From the NCBI GenBank assembly GCA_965217565.1, contig CBDCIS010000005.1, forward strand, positions 39,184-103,183: a DNA stretch of 64,000 nt. The letters run 5' to 3'. The DNA comes from CBDCIS01 sp965217565 (lineage in GTDB: Bacteria; Chloroflexota; Dehalococcoidia; Lucifugimonadales; CATOSD01). The notes under the pieces were generated by a model. That model saw only the letters and a program-made list of their open reading frames with translations. It was not told the DNA's origin and made no database searches. Each line of letters opens with the position of its first letter. The first letter of the stretch is position 1. The position numbers and the translations under genes were made by a program. Positions 51,327-60,519 of the stretch are shown here, piece after piece.

Positions 51327-52319
51327 ATGCCAGGTGTTCTGATATTAGGTGAGCTGCGTGAAGGCAAACTACAATCGAGTACCCTGGAGTTGCTGGCCGC
51401 GGGACGAAAGCTGGCCGACGCCCTGGGTGAAGATGCGTCAGTGGCTATACCCGGGAGCGACCCCGGCGGCCTGGCCGATTCCGCTATCGCCCACGGCGCC
51501 GACAAAGTCTATGTTATCGAAGACCCCCAACTGGGCGAAACGCAAATCGACGCTCAGTTGGCCGCCTTTGCCCATGCCTGCGCGCAGTCGGAGCCGAGCG
51601 TGGTTCTTGTTGGGCGGACCCAAAACGGCAGGGACATCGGCCCCCGCCTCGCGTTCAGGCTGGGCGCGGGAGTAGCCCAGGATTGCGTTGACATCGACGT
51701 TGACGTTAACACCCAGCGGGTAGTAGCAACTCGCCCTGTGTACGGCGGCAACGCCCTGGCCAAAGTGACCTTCCCCGGTGCGCCCCCCCAGGTCGTGGTT
51801 GTCAGGGGAAAGGTATTCGAGCCCTTGGCGCCCGATTCCTCGCGGAGCGGTGAAATCGTTACTCTCCAACCCAATCTCGACTCCTCGGTCGTCAAAGCCC
51901 GGCTGATCGAGACCGTCCAGAGCGAGTCCGTCGGCGTTCGACTGGAAGACGCGACAATAGTGGTTAGTGGGGGCAGAGGGCTTGGAGGCCCGGAGCCATT
52001 CGAGTCGATAGAGGAGCTCGCGAAGCTGCTCGGAGGCGCGATGGGCGCGTCGCGCGCGGCCTGCGACGCCGGTTGGCTGGATCACAGCTACCAGGTCGGA
52101 CTTACCGGCAAGACAATCACCCCCGACCTCTACATTACCGTTGCCATTTCAGGGGCCAGCCAGCACCTCGCGGGATGCTCCGGCTCCAAGCACATCGTGG
52201 CTATCAACAGGGACGCGGAGGCCAACATTTTCAAGGAGGCCAGTTTCGGAGTTGTCGGTGACTGGAAGGCGGTCTTGCCAGCGTTCACGGAGACGGTTCG
52301 AGAACTCCTCGAGTCCTGA
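51327..52319 (+). CDS. etfA: Electron transfer flavoprotein subunit alpha
   Basis: The 330-residue subunit starts MPGVLILGELREGKLQSSTL (ATG 51327 behind GGAGAG; a GTG two codons earlier is possible). The N-terminal domain has VVLVGRTQNGRDIGPRLAFR. The C-terminal FAD-binding domain holds VVSGGRGLGGPE, GASRAACDAGWLDHSYQVGLTGKTITPDLY (in parts) and AISGASQHLAGCSGSKHIVAINRDAEANIF (in parts), the family signature. With EtfB it carries electrons from flavin dehydrogenases to the quinone pool. No ETF:quinone oxidoreductase gene is visible. Confidence 0.95.
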   Translation: MPGVLILGELREGKLQSSTLELLAAGRKLADALGEDASVAIPGSDPGGLADSAIAHGADKVYVIEDPQLGETQIDAQLAAFAHACAQSEPSVVLVGRTQNGRDIGPRLAFRLGAGVAQDCVDIDVDVNTQRVVATRPVYGGNALAKVTFPGAPPQVVVVRGKVFEPLAPDSSRSGEIVTLQPNLDSSVVKARLIETVQSESVGVRLEDATIVVSGGRGLGGPEPFESIEELAKLLGGAMGASRAACDAGWLDHSYQVGLTGKTITPDLYITVAISGASQHLAGCSGSKHIVAINRDAEANIFKEASFGVVGDWKAVLPAFTETVRELLES

Positions 52320-52337
52320 TGTCGAGTGAGGCAAATC

Positions 52338-52778
52338 ATGATGGACGACGACATCGTTTACGACCTCGAAGAGGTGATGGAAAACCTCGACAACGCAGAA
52401 GTTATGTCGCTCTTCTTCCCCACGTTCAGGAAGGCCGTCGTCATAGATACGCGCTCCAACGAAGACGAAGGCCCTTTGGTGCGCATCATGCCCATGGCGG
52501 CGTCCCCACAGGAGAGGATGAGGAGCATCCGGCGGCTGCGCCCCGGATTTCCAAGATTGCGCAATCTGACCCTCATTCCCTGGCCACGATACGTGGACGG
52601 CCTGGTAAAACTTGGAATCTGGGAGCGGATAGTCAAGCGATTCCTCGACTCCGGCCACGAAGAAGCAGCGACCGACTGCCGAGCCATTATAGAGGAACTG
52701 AGGAATCTGGAGAGGTCTGAACTGGCATCAGCGGTGAGAGGGGAGAACTACCATACCATCTGGGCCGCAAGGCGTTAG
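52338..52778 (+). CDS. Small protein of unknown function in the etf operon
   Basis: I do not recognise this 146-residue protein. It is soluble and charged with no TM segment. Visible stretches are DIVYDLEEVMENLDNAEVMS, FRKAVVIDTRSNEDEGPLVR, MPMAASPQERMRSIRRLRPG and RLRNLTLIPWPRYVDGLVKLG, ending in an amphipathic helical region. It starts 18 bp after etfA, probably at ATG 52338 (GTG 52326 is also in frame), and is followed by a strong terminator at 52813. The operon position suggests a link with ETF or its dehydrogenase clients, but nothing in the sequence shows the job. Confidence 0.65.
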   Translation: MMDDDIVYDLEEVMENLDNAEVMSLFFPTFRKAVVIDTRSNEDEGPLVRIMPMAASPQERMRSIRRLRPGFPRLRNLTLIPWPRYVDGLVKLGIWERIVKRFLDSGHEEAATDCRAIIEELRNLERSELASAVRGENYHTIWAARR

Positions 52779-52812
52779 CATACACCGGAACCCTGCCAAC
52801 GTCGGCAAAATC

Positions 52813-52842
52813 AACGGGGGCGCTGTACAGCGCCCCCGTTTT
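52813..52842. terminator. Bidirectional rho-independent terminator
   Basis: AACGGGGGCGCTGT and ACAGCGCCCCCGTT form a perfect 14-bp palindromic stem with a T-run on the right and A-rich bases on the left. It lies between the convergent etf operon and the EF-G-like gene and can serve both. Confidence 0.88.
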
Positions 52843-52890
52843 GACCGGCATGGAAATAAGTCTGCCTGCGGCACCCGGTGACGTGGAGGG

Positions 52891-54936
52891 TTACACCCTG
52901 GCCTCCTCCCTCTCTCGCATCTTCTCTACCAGTCTCTCGATAAGATGCTGGGGCACCTCTTCGTAGTGGTCGAACTCCATCGAAAACGAACCAAGCCCTT
53001 GCGTCTGCGACCTCAAGTCGGTCGCGTACCTCAACATCTCGGCCTGCGGAACCTCCGCCTCGATGAGCGTCGCTCCATCGCCTTGGGGCGCCATTCCCTG
53101 GATACGCCCGCGTTTGCTGTTCAGGTCTCCTATGATGTCGCCCGCGAACGAGTCCGGCACCGTAATGCGCGCGCTCATGATCGGCTCCAGCAGCACGGGG
53201 TTGGCTTCCCTGACTCCCTTGGAGAAAGCGTAGGCGCCCGCGATCTCAAAGGACATGCCCGACGAGTCAACAGAGTGGTAGCTCCCATCGACCAGCGTCA
53301 CCTTCAGATCGACCACCGGAAATCCTGCCACTACGCCACCACTCAGCGACTTTTGCACGCCCTTCTCAACCGACGGGATGTACTCCCTGGGGACGACGCC
53401 TCCCACTATCTTCGAATCGAACGCAAACCCTTCTCCCCTGGAAAGAGGCTCCAGCTCCAGCCAAACGTGCCCGAACTGCCCATGTCCTCCGCTCTGCTTC
53501 TTGTGCCTGTATTCCACTTTCGTGTGGGCGGCTATCGTCTCCTTGTAAGGAACTTTGGGAATCTCGAGCTGGATGTCCACACCAAACTTGCGCTTCATCT
53601 TATCCACCGCTACCTCTACGTGGGTGTCTCCCAGACCTCCCAGCAAAACCTCCAGCGTGTTGGGCTCTCTGCTGACCACGAGGCTTGGGTCCTCTTCGAC
53701 AATGCGACTTAGAGAGCTCGTCATCTTATCCACATCGGCTTTGGACTTGGGGAACACCGCCATCCTGCAGACAGCGGGAGGAAAGTGAAGTCCCGGCATG
53801 ATAACCGGCTGGTCTCTGCTGGTTAGGGTATGTCCCGTGAGCACGGACGAGAGCTTGGAAACGGCGCCAATATCTCCGGCGGCCAGTTCCGGGGTAGCGT
53901 CCTGCGACTTTCCCCTCACCACGAACACCTGGCCAACTCTCTCCGCCTCATCCAGGTTGGCGTTCCACAACTGCGAATCACTCTTGAAAGCGCCGCTGTA
54001 AACCCTGAAGTACGAGAGCTTGCCCACGAACGGGTCCGCCGCCGTCTTGAACACCAGCGCGGCAAGCGGCCCGTCGCTATCACACGGCAGCGCGTTCTCC
54101 TCGTTGGAGCCGTCCGCGCGAGCCGGCCCCGCGTCGGCGGGCGAGGGCATGTAGTCCAGAAGCGCGTCCATCAACTCCTTCACGCCTATCTCGGACGTGG
54201 AGTTGCCAACGAACACCGGCACAATGTCGCCGGAGGCGATGCCCGCCTTCAGTCCATCCCTCATCTCCTCCTCAGTTAACGACTCTCCCTCCAGGTACTT
54301 CATGGTCAAGTCGTCGTCCGTTTCCGCGATGGCCTCCGTAAGGCGTTCGCGCGCCGCCTCCACCTCGTCCTGCAGATCGGCCGGCTCTTCGCTATTGGGG
54401 TCCAGCAGATTCACGATACCCGAAAAGGCAGATTCTGCTCCGATCGGGATATGGACCGCAACGCACTGCCTGCCGAAACTCTCCCAGAGCGAGTCCATCA
54501 CGCGCTGGAAGTCCGCGTTTTCGCGGTCCAGCTTGCTTACGAACACCACTCGCGGAAGGTTGGCCTCGTCCGCAAACTTCCACATCTGCCTGGTGCCTAC
54601 CTCGACCCCGGATGGCCCCGCGACCACGATGACCGCGCCATCGGCGATGCGGAGACCGGACACCACCTCACCACGGTAGTCCGCGTATCCCGGGGTATCT
54701 ATCAGGTTGATCTTGCTATCTCTCCAGGGACACGCCGCGATTGAAGTCTGAATGCTGGTCTGGCGTCGCGTCTCCTCTGGCTCAAAGTCGGAAGTGGTAG
54801 TGCCATCCTCGATGCTGCCCATACGTGAGTTGACGCCCGCTGCGTGCAGCATCGCCTCGCAGAGTATGGTCTTGCCGGCCCCGCTGTGTGAGAGCAGAAC
54901 AATGTTGCGAAGGCGATCAGTCGTGAAATCCGGCAT
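52891..54936 (-). CDS. Elongation factor G-like translational GTPase (EF-G2 type)
   Basis: The 681-residue GTPase has the G1 loop SHSGAGKT in place of the usual AHIDAGKT, G2 around TSIQTSIAA, G3 DTPGYADY, and G4 SKLD instead of NKMD. Domains follow the EF-G order; domain IV includes GGHGQFGHVWLELEPL and GGVVPREYIPSVEKGVQ, and domain V includes PIMSARITVPDSFAGDIIGDLNSKRGRIQGM (in parts). These changes mark the EF-G2/fusA2-like paralogue group, not the housekeeping translocase. Its exact role (ribosome recycling, stress or none) varies between bacteria. ATG 54936 follows AAGGAG. It is a single gene with its own promoter. Confidence 0.9.
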   Translation of the reverse strand: MPDFTTDRLRNIVLLSHSGAGKTILCEAMLHAAGVNSRMGSIEDGTTTSDFEPEETRRQTSIQTSIAACPWRDSKINLIDTPGYADYRGEVVSGLRIADGAVIVVAGPSGVEVGTRQMWKFADEANLPRVVFVSKLDRENADFQRVMDSLWESFGRQCVAVHIPIGAESAFSGIVNLLDPNSEEPADLQDEVEAARERLTEAIAETDDDLTMKYLEGESLTEEEMRDGLKAGIASGDIVPVFVGNSTSEIGVKELMDALLDYMPSPADAGPARADGSNEENALPCDSDGPLAALVFKTAADPFVGKLSYFRVYSGAFKSDSQLWNANLDEAERVGQVFVVRGKSQDATPELAAGDIGAVSKLSSVLTGHTLTSRDQPVIMPGLHFPPAVCRMAVFPKSKADVDKMTSSLSRIVEEDPSLVVSREPNTLEVLLGGLGDTHVEVAVDKMKRKFGVDIQLEIPKVPYKETIAAHTKVEYRHKKQSGGHGQFGHVWLELEPLSRGEGFAFDSKIVGGVVPREYIPSVEKGVQKSLSGGVVAGFPVVDLKVTLVDGSYHSVDSSGMSFEIAGAYAFSKGVREANPVLLEPIMSARITVPDSFAGDIIGDLNSKRGRIQGMAPQGDGATLIEAEVPQAEMLRYATDLRSQTQGLGSFSMEFDHYEEVPQHLIERLVEKMREREEARV

Positions 54937-54971
54937 ATGGCAATTCTCCTTCCTAGTTGATGCCTGGCCTC

Positions 54972-55000
54972 ATTGTAGTCAAAGCTCAACCCGCGTGCAA
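54972..55000 (-). promoter_or_regulatory. Candidate promoter of the EF-G2-like gene
   Basis: Minus-strand TTGCAC (55000-54995) and TACAAT (54977-54972) are spaced by 17 bases, about 36 bp ahead of the start codon. Confidence 0.5.
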
Positions 55001-55201
55001 TGGTTTCAGCCAAGCTAAAGCCACGCATGTTTCCGCCGCGTGTTGCAATGAACGCCGCTTTCCTATTAGAGTAGAAGCCAGCCGGCTCTTTGTCATGCTG
55101 TCAAAGCGTTGCGACCATGGCGTGTCAAACATGTTCTCAGGGTAATGCCCGCGAAGCATTTGGAATAGCATCAACTCATCCACGTCGAGGAGAGCTTACC
55201 T

Positions 55202-55477
55202 ATGATAGTGTATTGGCGTTATACAAAAAGAGGCCAGAGACTTATTCTTGGCACAGATGATGGGGAGATCCAGGAAGAGATAGGCGGCGTGCGCGAGACC
55301 AGACGGGGGTTCGACGCCTTCGCCAAGACTTTCGGCTACGAACCGGGCCGCGCCCAAAAGGGCATCACGTCTATGGATGAAGCCAAGGAGTTCGTCGAGT
55401 CGTTCCGGCCTTGGGAGTTGTATGAGGACGGCGCCGGTCTGAGCGTCGAGCCGGCGGTGCGGCCGCTGCCGGAGTAG
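55202..55477 (+). CDS. Small protein of unknown function
   Basis: The 91-residue product starts MIVYWRYTKRGQRLILGTDD behind GGAG, continues EIQEEIGGVRETRRGFDAFA, then SMDEAKEFVESFRPWELYED, and ends with a Pro-rich tail. It is soluble with no recognised domain. It lies 61 bp upstream of the F420 reductase gene on the same strand, so they may share a transcript. The call rests on the good ribosome-binding site, coding-like composition and position. Confidence 0.6.
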   Translation: MIVYWRYTKRGQRLILGTDDGEIQEEIGGVRETRRGFDAFAKTFGYEPGRAQKGITSMDEAKEFVESFRPWELYEDGAGLSVEPAVRPLPE

Positions 55478-55538
55478 CCCTATTCGGAGGACGCTCGGCC
55501 CAAGGGCTGGGAACTCACAGCAAACTCAAGGGGGAGAC

Positions 55539-56183
55539 ATGCTTGGATTCATTGGGGGCACTGGGCCGGAGGGCAGGGGCCTAGCCTTGAGATTCGCCCT
55601 GGTGGGCGAACAGGTCTTGATTGGCTCCAGGGAAGAAGCGCGTGCCAGGCAAGCGGCTGAAAGCGTGTCTGAGAGTGTTGCCGAAGGCTCGGTGAAGGGC
55701 GCGGCCAACGAGGAAGTCGCCAGCCAGGCCAACATCGTCTTCCTGGCGATTCCCTATGCCGCGCAGCGCGACACGCTCACCTCCCTGAAGGGTCGGTTGG
55801 CGGGAAAGCTCGTGGTCAATCTGATAGCCCCATTGGCATTCAGCAAGGGTCAGGCAAGCGCCCTGTTCGTGGAGGAGGGGTCCGCGGCGCTTCAGTCCCA
55901 GGCCATTCTCACGGAGTCAACGATTGTGGCAGCATTTCAGAATATCAGCGCGGAGGACCTGCTCGTCCCCGATAGGGCCATCGACTCGGACGTAATCGTC
56001 TGCGCGGACGACGCCGCGGCCAAAGAAAAGATAATGAATATGGCTGAAATGATAGAGGGAGCGCGAGCGGTCAACGGAGGCGGCCTCGCCAACGCCCGTT
56101 ACGTCGAGGACCTGACCGCGCTGCTGCTGAACATCAACCGCATTTATAAGGCCCACTCGTCAATCAAGATTACCGGAATCTAG
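55539..56183 (+). CDS. NADPH-dependent F420 reductase
   Basis: The 214-residue protein starts MLGFIGGTGPEGRGLALRFA, the Rossmann GxGxxG variant typical of F420H2:NADP+ oxidoreductases, followed by EQVLIGSREEARARQAAE, where the basic residues suit NADP(H). NIVFLAIPYAAQRDTL and KLVVNLIAPLAFSKGQAS follow, and the C-terminus has GGLANARYVEDLTALLLNIN (family NxRxxE-type helix). It moves hydride between NADPH and F420, supplying F420H2 to enzymes such as the LLM oxidoreductase at 10502. ATG 55539 follows GGGGGAG. Confidence 0.9.
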   Translation: MLGFIGGTGPEGRGLALRFALVGEQVLIGSREEARARQAAESVSESVAEGSVKGAANEEVASQANIVFLAIPYAAQRDTLTSLKGRLAGKLVVNLIAPLAFSKGQASALFVEEGSAALQSQAILTESTIVAAFQNISAEDLLVPDRAIDSDVIVCADDAAAKEKIMNMAEMIEGARAVNGGGLANARYVEDLTALLLNINRIYKAHSSIKITGI

Positions 56184-56266
56184 CCAATCTCCTTATGTTC
56201 CTTCCTCCAAAGGAGAAGGTAGGAGGGGACATAACGCCACCCTCAGAATCTTGCGGAAACACTGAC

Positions 56267-57490
56267 ATGCCACTGCTGAGCATATTGCTGGGCGCAATAC
56301 TCGCGATTGCGTCGCCAAGCGCCGAGCCGCCACACCCCGCCCCGCAGCCGTCGGGAGAGGTCATTCGCGTTATCTCCAATTCGCACTCGATAGAGTTTCC
56401 CAACGAGGTTGTGCTCAATCTGGAGGCGGAGGCCGACTCGCAGATCATGGAGGTCACTCTCTTCTATCAATTGGGTCGGCAGACCACCAGGATATACGGC
56501 TATCCGAGTTTTGCTCGGTCCAACCGCGTCAACTCGGACTTCAGGATTGAGACCAGCGGCTCGAACTACATTCCGAGCGGGGTGGACATAGAGTACTACT
56601 ACTTCATCCGAGACGCAGAGGGCAACGAGTTGGAGACCGAGAGGTTCTCGCTGGAGTACAAAGACCCCGGCTACGAATGGCAATCGTTTCGTCAGGGCGG
56701 TCTGATCGTCCTGTGGCACGACCGCCCTTTCAGGGCGGTACAAACAGCTGCGCATCACGTCAACGACCGCCTTCGAGAGGTAAGGGAACTTCTGGCGCTG
56801 CAAGAAACCCCGCCCATGAAGGCGGTTATCCTGAACAGCAGCCGGGAGGCGGGCCGCAGCTTCCCGGTAGTAAGCGCGACGGCGACACGGGGGCATCTGT
56901 ACGGAGGATTCGCGTTCGGTGAGTTGGACGTCTTCGTATTGGCCGGACTCGACCGCGACAGTATGATCCACGAGATGACCCACCTGCTGATGGACGAGGC
57001 GCTCGATTCACCCCTGGCAAAAGTTCCCGCATGGCTCAACGAAGGTCTTGCAATGTACTTCGAGACCCACTCGGGGGGGCGTGAGGCGACCGTGTCGCGA
57101 GCGGCCGGCAGGGGCGAATTGCTCCCTTTGCGTTCGATGGGAGCGGTTCCCGGGATCCCCAGCGACGTCAGGCTCTTCTATGCCCAGTCCTGGAGTCTGG
57201 TCGATTACATGATGAATACCTACGGGGATCAATCTATGTCGGCCTTGCTTGGCGCGCTAAACGAGGGAAGATCGATCGACGAGGCCGTCCGGATAGCTTA
57301 CGGCATGGACATAAATGAACTGGAGAACAGGTGGAAGACCAGTCTCTCTGGTCGCCCTTCGAAGGACGCCCAGATAAACCCAGGTCTCATTGGAACCTCA
57401 TTTCTGATCGCCGGATCGGTGGTGGTGACGTCCGTAGCGCTGCTGATACGATGGCTTCGACAGGGACCGACGGAAGCCGACACACCGTAG
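56267..57490 (+). CDS. Secreted, membrane-anchored HExxH metallopeptidase (peptidase MA-like)
   Basis: The 407-residue protein has an N-terminal signal-like segment (MPLLSILLGAILAIASPSAE), an extracytoplasmic domain of about 200 residues, then the zinc motif HEMTHLL with a downstream Glu in PAWLNEGLAMYFE (gluzincin pattern). A C-terminal TM segment, LIGTSFLIAGSVVVTSVALLI, ends in a basic tail. The domain pattern matches the peptidase MA-like family found in Chloroflexota. ATG 56267 was chosen because the signal peptide begins there; an open frame extends to 56195. Substrates are unknown. Confidence 0.84.
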   Translation: MPLLSILLGAILAIASPSAEPPHPAPQPSGEVIRVISNSHSIEFPNEVVLNLEAEADSQIMEVTLFYQLGRQTTRIYGYPSFARSNRVNSDFRIETSGSNYIPSGVDIEYYYFIRDAEGNELETERFSLEYKDPGYEWQSFRQGGLIVLWHDRPFRAVQTAAHHVNDRLREVRELLALQETPPMKAVILNSSREAGRSFPVVSATATRGHLYGGFAFGELDVFVLAGLDRDSMIHEMTHLLMDEALDSPLAKVPAWLNEGLAMYFETHSGGREATVSRAAGRGELLPLRSMGAVPGIPSDVRLFYAQSWSLVDYMMNTYGDQSMSALLGALNEGRSIDEAVRIAYGMDINELENRWKTSLSGRPSKDAQINPGLIGTSFLIAGSVVVTSVALLIRWLRQGPTEADTP

Positions 57491-57620
57491 CGGTTCATCT
57501 GAAACCGGCGGCGTCGGCTCGCCCCGTATCTTTCCCCGTGCCTGGGGAGCGTGATAGGCCGCGTGTCTCGCGCCGGGAGAACTGCCAGAAGGACCGCCCA
57601 GTTCGTAAAGTGAGGTAAAC

Positions 57621-58391
57621 ATGGAGTTACGCATACTTGGCGCCCACAACATGGAAAGCAGGCACACACGGATGGAGTCTCACCTGATCGACGGCGTGCT
57701 GGCGCTGGACGCCGGGGGTATGACTCGCGCGCTCACCTTCGAGGAGCAAAGGCGAATTCAAGCGATAATTCTCTCCCACAGGCACTTCGACCACGTGCGC
57801 GATCTGCTTCCGCTTGGCTTGGCGCTCCGAAATGCCGGGATCAGAGTCGAAATCTACGCCATCCAGGACACGGTGGACTTTCTGATGGAGAAGCTGCTCG
57901 ACGGCAGCCTGTATCCGAACGTCGTAAACCCGCCTCCTCCATATGAACCGGTATTCCATATCAACGTGGTTGACTTCTATACCGAGTTCGAGGTTCTCGA
58001 TTACTCGGTTATGGCCGTGCCCGTCCCTCACGCCGTGCCTGCGGCCGGGTTTCGGATTGCGTCAGGGGACGTGAGCCTATTCTACACCGGCGACGCCGGG
58101 GAGGGCGTCAGCGCAGCATGGGAGCATGTGTCCCCCGACGTGCTGCTGACCGAGGTCACCTATGGCAACGACGGCGCTGACCTTGCGGCGCGAGGGGTGC
58201 ACCTGACCCCGGCGACGCTAGAGGATACGCTGCTTGCGTTCAAACGGAAGTGGGGACGCCTGCCGAGGGTGATTACTTCTCACCTAAACCCGCCCTGGGA
58301 GGACGACGTGCGCCGTGAACTTGTCGAGGTTGCCGCCAGGCTCGGCATCGAGATAGAGGTCTCACAAGAAGACATGACCCTGACGCTGTGA
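57621..58391 (+). CDS. MBL-fold metallohydrolase (RNase Z/phosphodiesterase-like)
   Basis: The 256-residue protein has a beta-lactamase fold: LGAHNMESRHTRMESHLID, the metal motif SHRHFDHVRD (HxHxDH), VPVPHAVPAAGF with a third His, YTGDAGEGVS with the bridging Asp, and TSHLNPPW with the last His. This set fits the cyclic-nucleotide phosphodiesterase/RNase Z branch more than class B lactamases. ATG 57621 follows GTGAGG. The gene lies among unrelated plus-strand genes. The substrate is not determinable. Confidence 0.85.
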   Translation: MELRILGAHNMESRHTRMESHLIDGVLALDAGGMTRALTFEEQRRIQAIILSHRHFDHVRDLLPLGLALRNAGIRVEIYAIQDTVDFLMEKLLDGSLYPNVVNPPPPYEPVFHINVVDFYTEFEVLDYSVMAVPVPHAVPAAGFRIASGDVSLFYTGDAGEGVSAAWEHVSPDVLLTEVTYGNDGADLAARGVHLTPATLEDTLLAFKRKWGRLPRVITSHLNPPWEDDVRRELVEVAARLGIEIEVSQEDMTLTL

Positions 58392-58477
58392 CACCTGGTG
58401 ATGAACCAGACGTCTGCGGCTGACGTTGACCTCAAACGGCTTCCCATGCCACAGAAATTTCCAAAAGGAACCCGACT

Positions 58478-59608
58478 GTGAGAAGAACCGCATTTGTTTA
58501 TGACGACCTGCTATCCGAGCACACCCTAAGTGAAACCCATCCCATGAAGCCCGAGCGCCTGCGCTATACCCATGAGATGTTGAGCGCGTATGGCGCCTTC
58601 GAAGCCCCTGGAGTTGTGTTAGCCTTACCAGGGCAGGCCGACGAAGACGACATTCTGTCCTACCACACGCCGGAATATCTGCGGGCCGTGCGGAGCTTCA
58701 GCAGGGGCGAGACGTCGCTGAATCCGGCGGCGTTCAACTTTGGCCCTGGCGACAACCCCGCTTACGAGGGGATGTATGAGGCCGCCTTATGGTCAACCGG
58801 AGCGTCGCTGCGGGCGGCCAGAATGCTGGCTGCGGGCGACGCGCAGGCGGCCTTCAGCATCTCCGGCGGGCTGCATCACGCCATGCCGGGCTACGCATAC
58901 GGCTTCTGCGTGTTCAACGACCCGGTAATCGCGATCAAGGCGCTGGTGGCCCAGGGGATGCGCGTGGCCTACGTTGACATCGACTGCCACCACGGCGATG
59001 GCGTGCAGCACGCCTTCTACGATACCGACGCCGTGCTGACAATATCCCTCCACGAGTCGGGCGCGTTCCTGTTTCCAGGGACCGGTTACACCCAAGAGAC
59101 CGGCGCGGGCAGGGGAAGAGGATACTCGGTAAACGTTCCACTCTACCCGTACACCTCGGACGAGGTCTATCTGTGGGCGTTCAGAGAGGTCGTTCCTCCA
59201 CTCATAACGGCATTTGCCCCCGACGTCCTGGTAACACAGCTAGGCATAGACTCTCACTATCTGGACCCGATTACGCATCTCGCGTTAACAACGCAGGGCT
59301 TTGCGGAGGCAGTGGGAGAGTTCGGCAAACTCGCGCCTTCCAGGTGGCTCGCGCTTGGCGGTGGCGGCTACGACCTCCAGGCGGTGGCGAGAGCCTGGAC
59401 GATGGCCTTTGGCGTAATCTCAGGCCAGGAGCTATCCGACGAGGTGCCCGAACCCTATCGGAGTCAATACAACGTTCACTCGCTGCGAGACCAGCAAGAA
59501 CTGCCTATCGAGCAGTCTGCCGCAAGAGACACGAGAGTGTTTGCCGAGGCCAGTGTGCAGGCAGTCCATCGGCTGATATTCCCCACGCATGGCATGAGGC
59601 CCGCCTGA
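58478..59608 (+). CDS. AcuC/HDAC-superfamily deacetylase
   Basis: The 376-residue protein has the arginase/deacetylase motifs: THPMKPERLRYTHEML, ISGGLHHAMPGYAYGFCVFND (tandem His of the charge relay), VDIDCHHGDGVQHAFYDT with the zinc Asp and His, LGIDSHYLDPITHLALTT with the second zinc Asp, and LGGGGYDLQAVARAW with the transition-state region GGGGY. It is closest in layout to AcuC, which deacetylates acetyl-CoA synthetase, and polyamine deacetylases are alternatives. The start is GTG 58478 behind AAGGA. No acs gene is adjacent. Confidence 0.9.
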   Translation: MRRTAFVYDDLLSEHTLSETHPMKPERLRYTHEMLSAYGAFEAPGVVLALPGQADEDDILSYHTPEYLRAVRSFSRGETSLNPAAFNFGPGDNPAYEGMYEAALWSTGASLRAARMLAAGDAQAAFSISGGLHHAMPGYAYGFCVFNDPVIAIKALVAQGMRVAYVDIDCHHGDGVQHAFYDTDAVLTISLHESGAFLFPGTGYTQETGAGRGRGYSVNVPLYPYTSDEVYLWAFREVVPPLITAFAPDVLVTQLGIDSHYLDPITHLALTTQGFAEAVGEFGKLAPSRWLALGGGGYDLQAVARAWTMAFGVISGQELSDEVPEPYRSQYNVHSLRDQQELPIEQSAARDTRVFAEASVQAVHRLIFPTHGMRPA

Positions 59609-59619
59609 TGCGCTGAGTC

Positions 59620-60519
59620 TCAGGACACGCCCAGCATTTCCCTCAGAGCGGACTCGATCTCGACGTGCTGAAACTCGAACCCGGCCGCCAAAAGCTTGTC
59701 GGGCCGCATTCGCGCGCTGGCCAGCAGCGAGCCGGCCATCTCTCCGAACATAACGCGCAAAGCGAACGAGGGCACGCTCAGTGCCGCTGGACGCGAGAGG
59801 GCGCGTCCCAGGGCCTTCGTGAACTCCGCGTTGGTAACGGCGTTGGGTGCCCCAACGTTAACCGGGCCCTCCAGGGTCTCCGTGGTCAGGGCGAAGTGAA
59901 ACGCCCTCACCGCGTCATCCAGCGCCACCCAGCTCATGTACTGCCTGCCGCTGCCGAGTTCCCCTCCGAGTCCCATCCTGAAAGGCGTCAGCATCCTCTT
60001 GAGCGGCCCTCCGGCTGGGCTGAGCGTCATCGCCAGCCGCAAGTTCACGACGCGAATCCCGGCCCGCGCTGCCGGCTGCGCCGCCGATTCCCAGGCCGCG
60101 GTCGCCTCCGCGAGGAAGTCCGTTCCCGCCGGAGCGTCCTCGGTGACCGCCTCGTCCCCGCGGTCTCCGTAATATCCGACAGCTGATGCGCAAACCAGCG
60201 TCCCCGGTAGGGGCTCCAGCCGCGCGAGCGTCTCGGCCAGCAGCCGAGTGCCATTGACCCGGCTGTCCCTGATGCGTGCCTTCTGCGTGGTCGTCCACCT
60301 CTTGTTGGCGATATTCTCGCCGGCCAGGTGCACAGCCGCGTCCACGCCCGCGAGCCTGTCCGCGTCGATGCCGCCAGTGTCCGGGTCCCAGCGCGCCTCG
60401 TGAGTCCCGGCAGACGGCTCTCTGCGGACAAGGCGAACTATCGTATGCCCCTCATCGACAAGCAACGAAACCAGTGCGGCCCCAATAAACCCGCTAGACC
60501 CCGTGACAAGGATATTCAC
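59620..60519 (-). CDS. TIGR01777-type SDR (YfcH-like NAD-dependent epimerase)
   Basis: The 299-residue protein begins MNILVTGSSGFIGAALVSLL (Rossmann GxxGxxG), then AAVHLAGENIANKRWTTTQK, which marks the TIGR01777/YfcH family, CASAVGYYGDRGDEAVTEDA with the YxxxK-type region altered, and MSWVALDDAVRAFHFAL. The C-terminal DUF1731-like part is RPAALSVPSFALRVMFGEMA. The start is GTG 60519 with AAGGGGG upstream; an open frame runs on to 60690. The function of the family is unknown in bacteria; plant relatives act in chloroplast division. It converges on the acuC-like gene 12 bp away. Confidence 0.87.
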   Translation of the reverse strand: MNILVTGSSGFIGAALVSLLVDEGHTIVRLVRREPSAGTHEARWDPDTGGIDADRLAGVDAAVHLAGENIANKRWTTTQKARIRDSRVNGTRLLAETLARLEPLPGTLVCASAVGYYGDRGDEAVTEDAPAGTDFLAEATAAWESAAQPAARAGIRVVNLRLAMTLSPAGGPLKRMLTPFRMGLGGELGSGRQYMSWVALDDAVRAFHFALTTETLEGPVNVGAPNAVTNAEFTKALGRALSRPAALSVPSFALRVMFGEMAGSLLASARMRPDKLLAAGFEFQHVEIESALREMLGVS

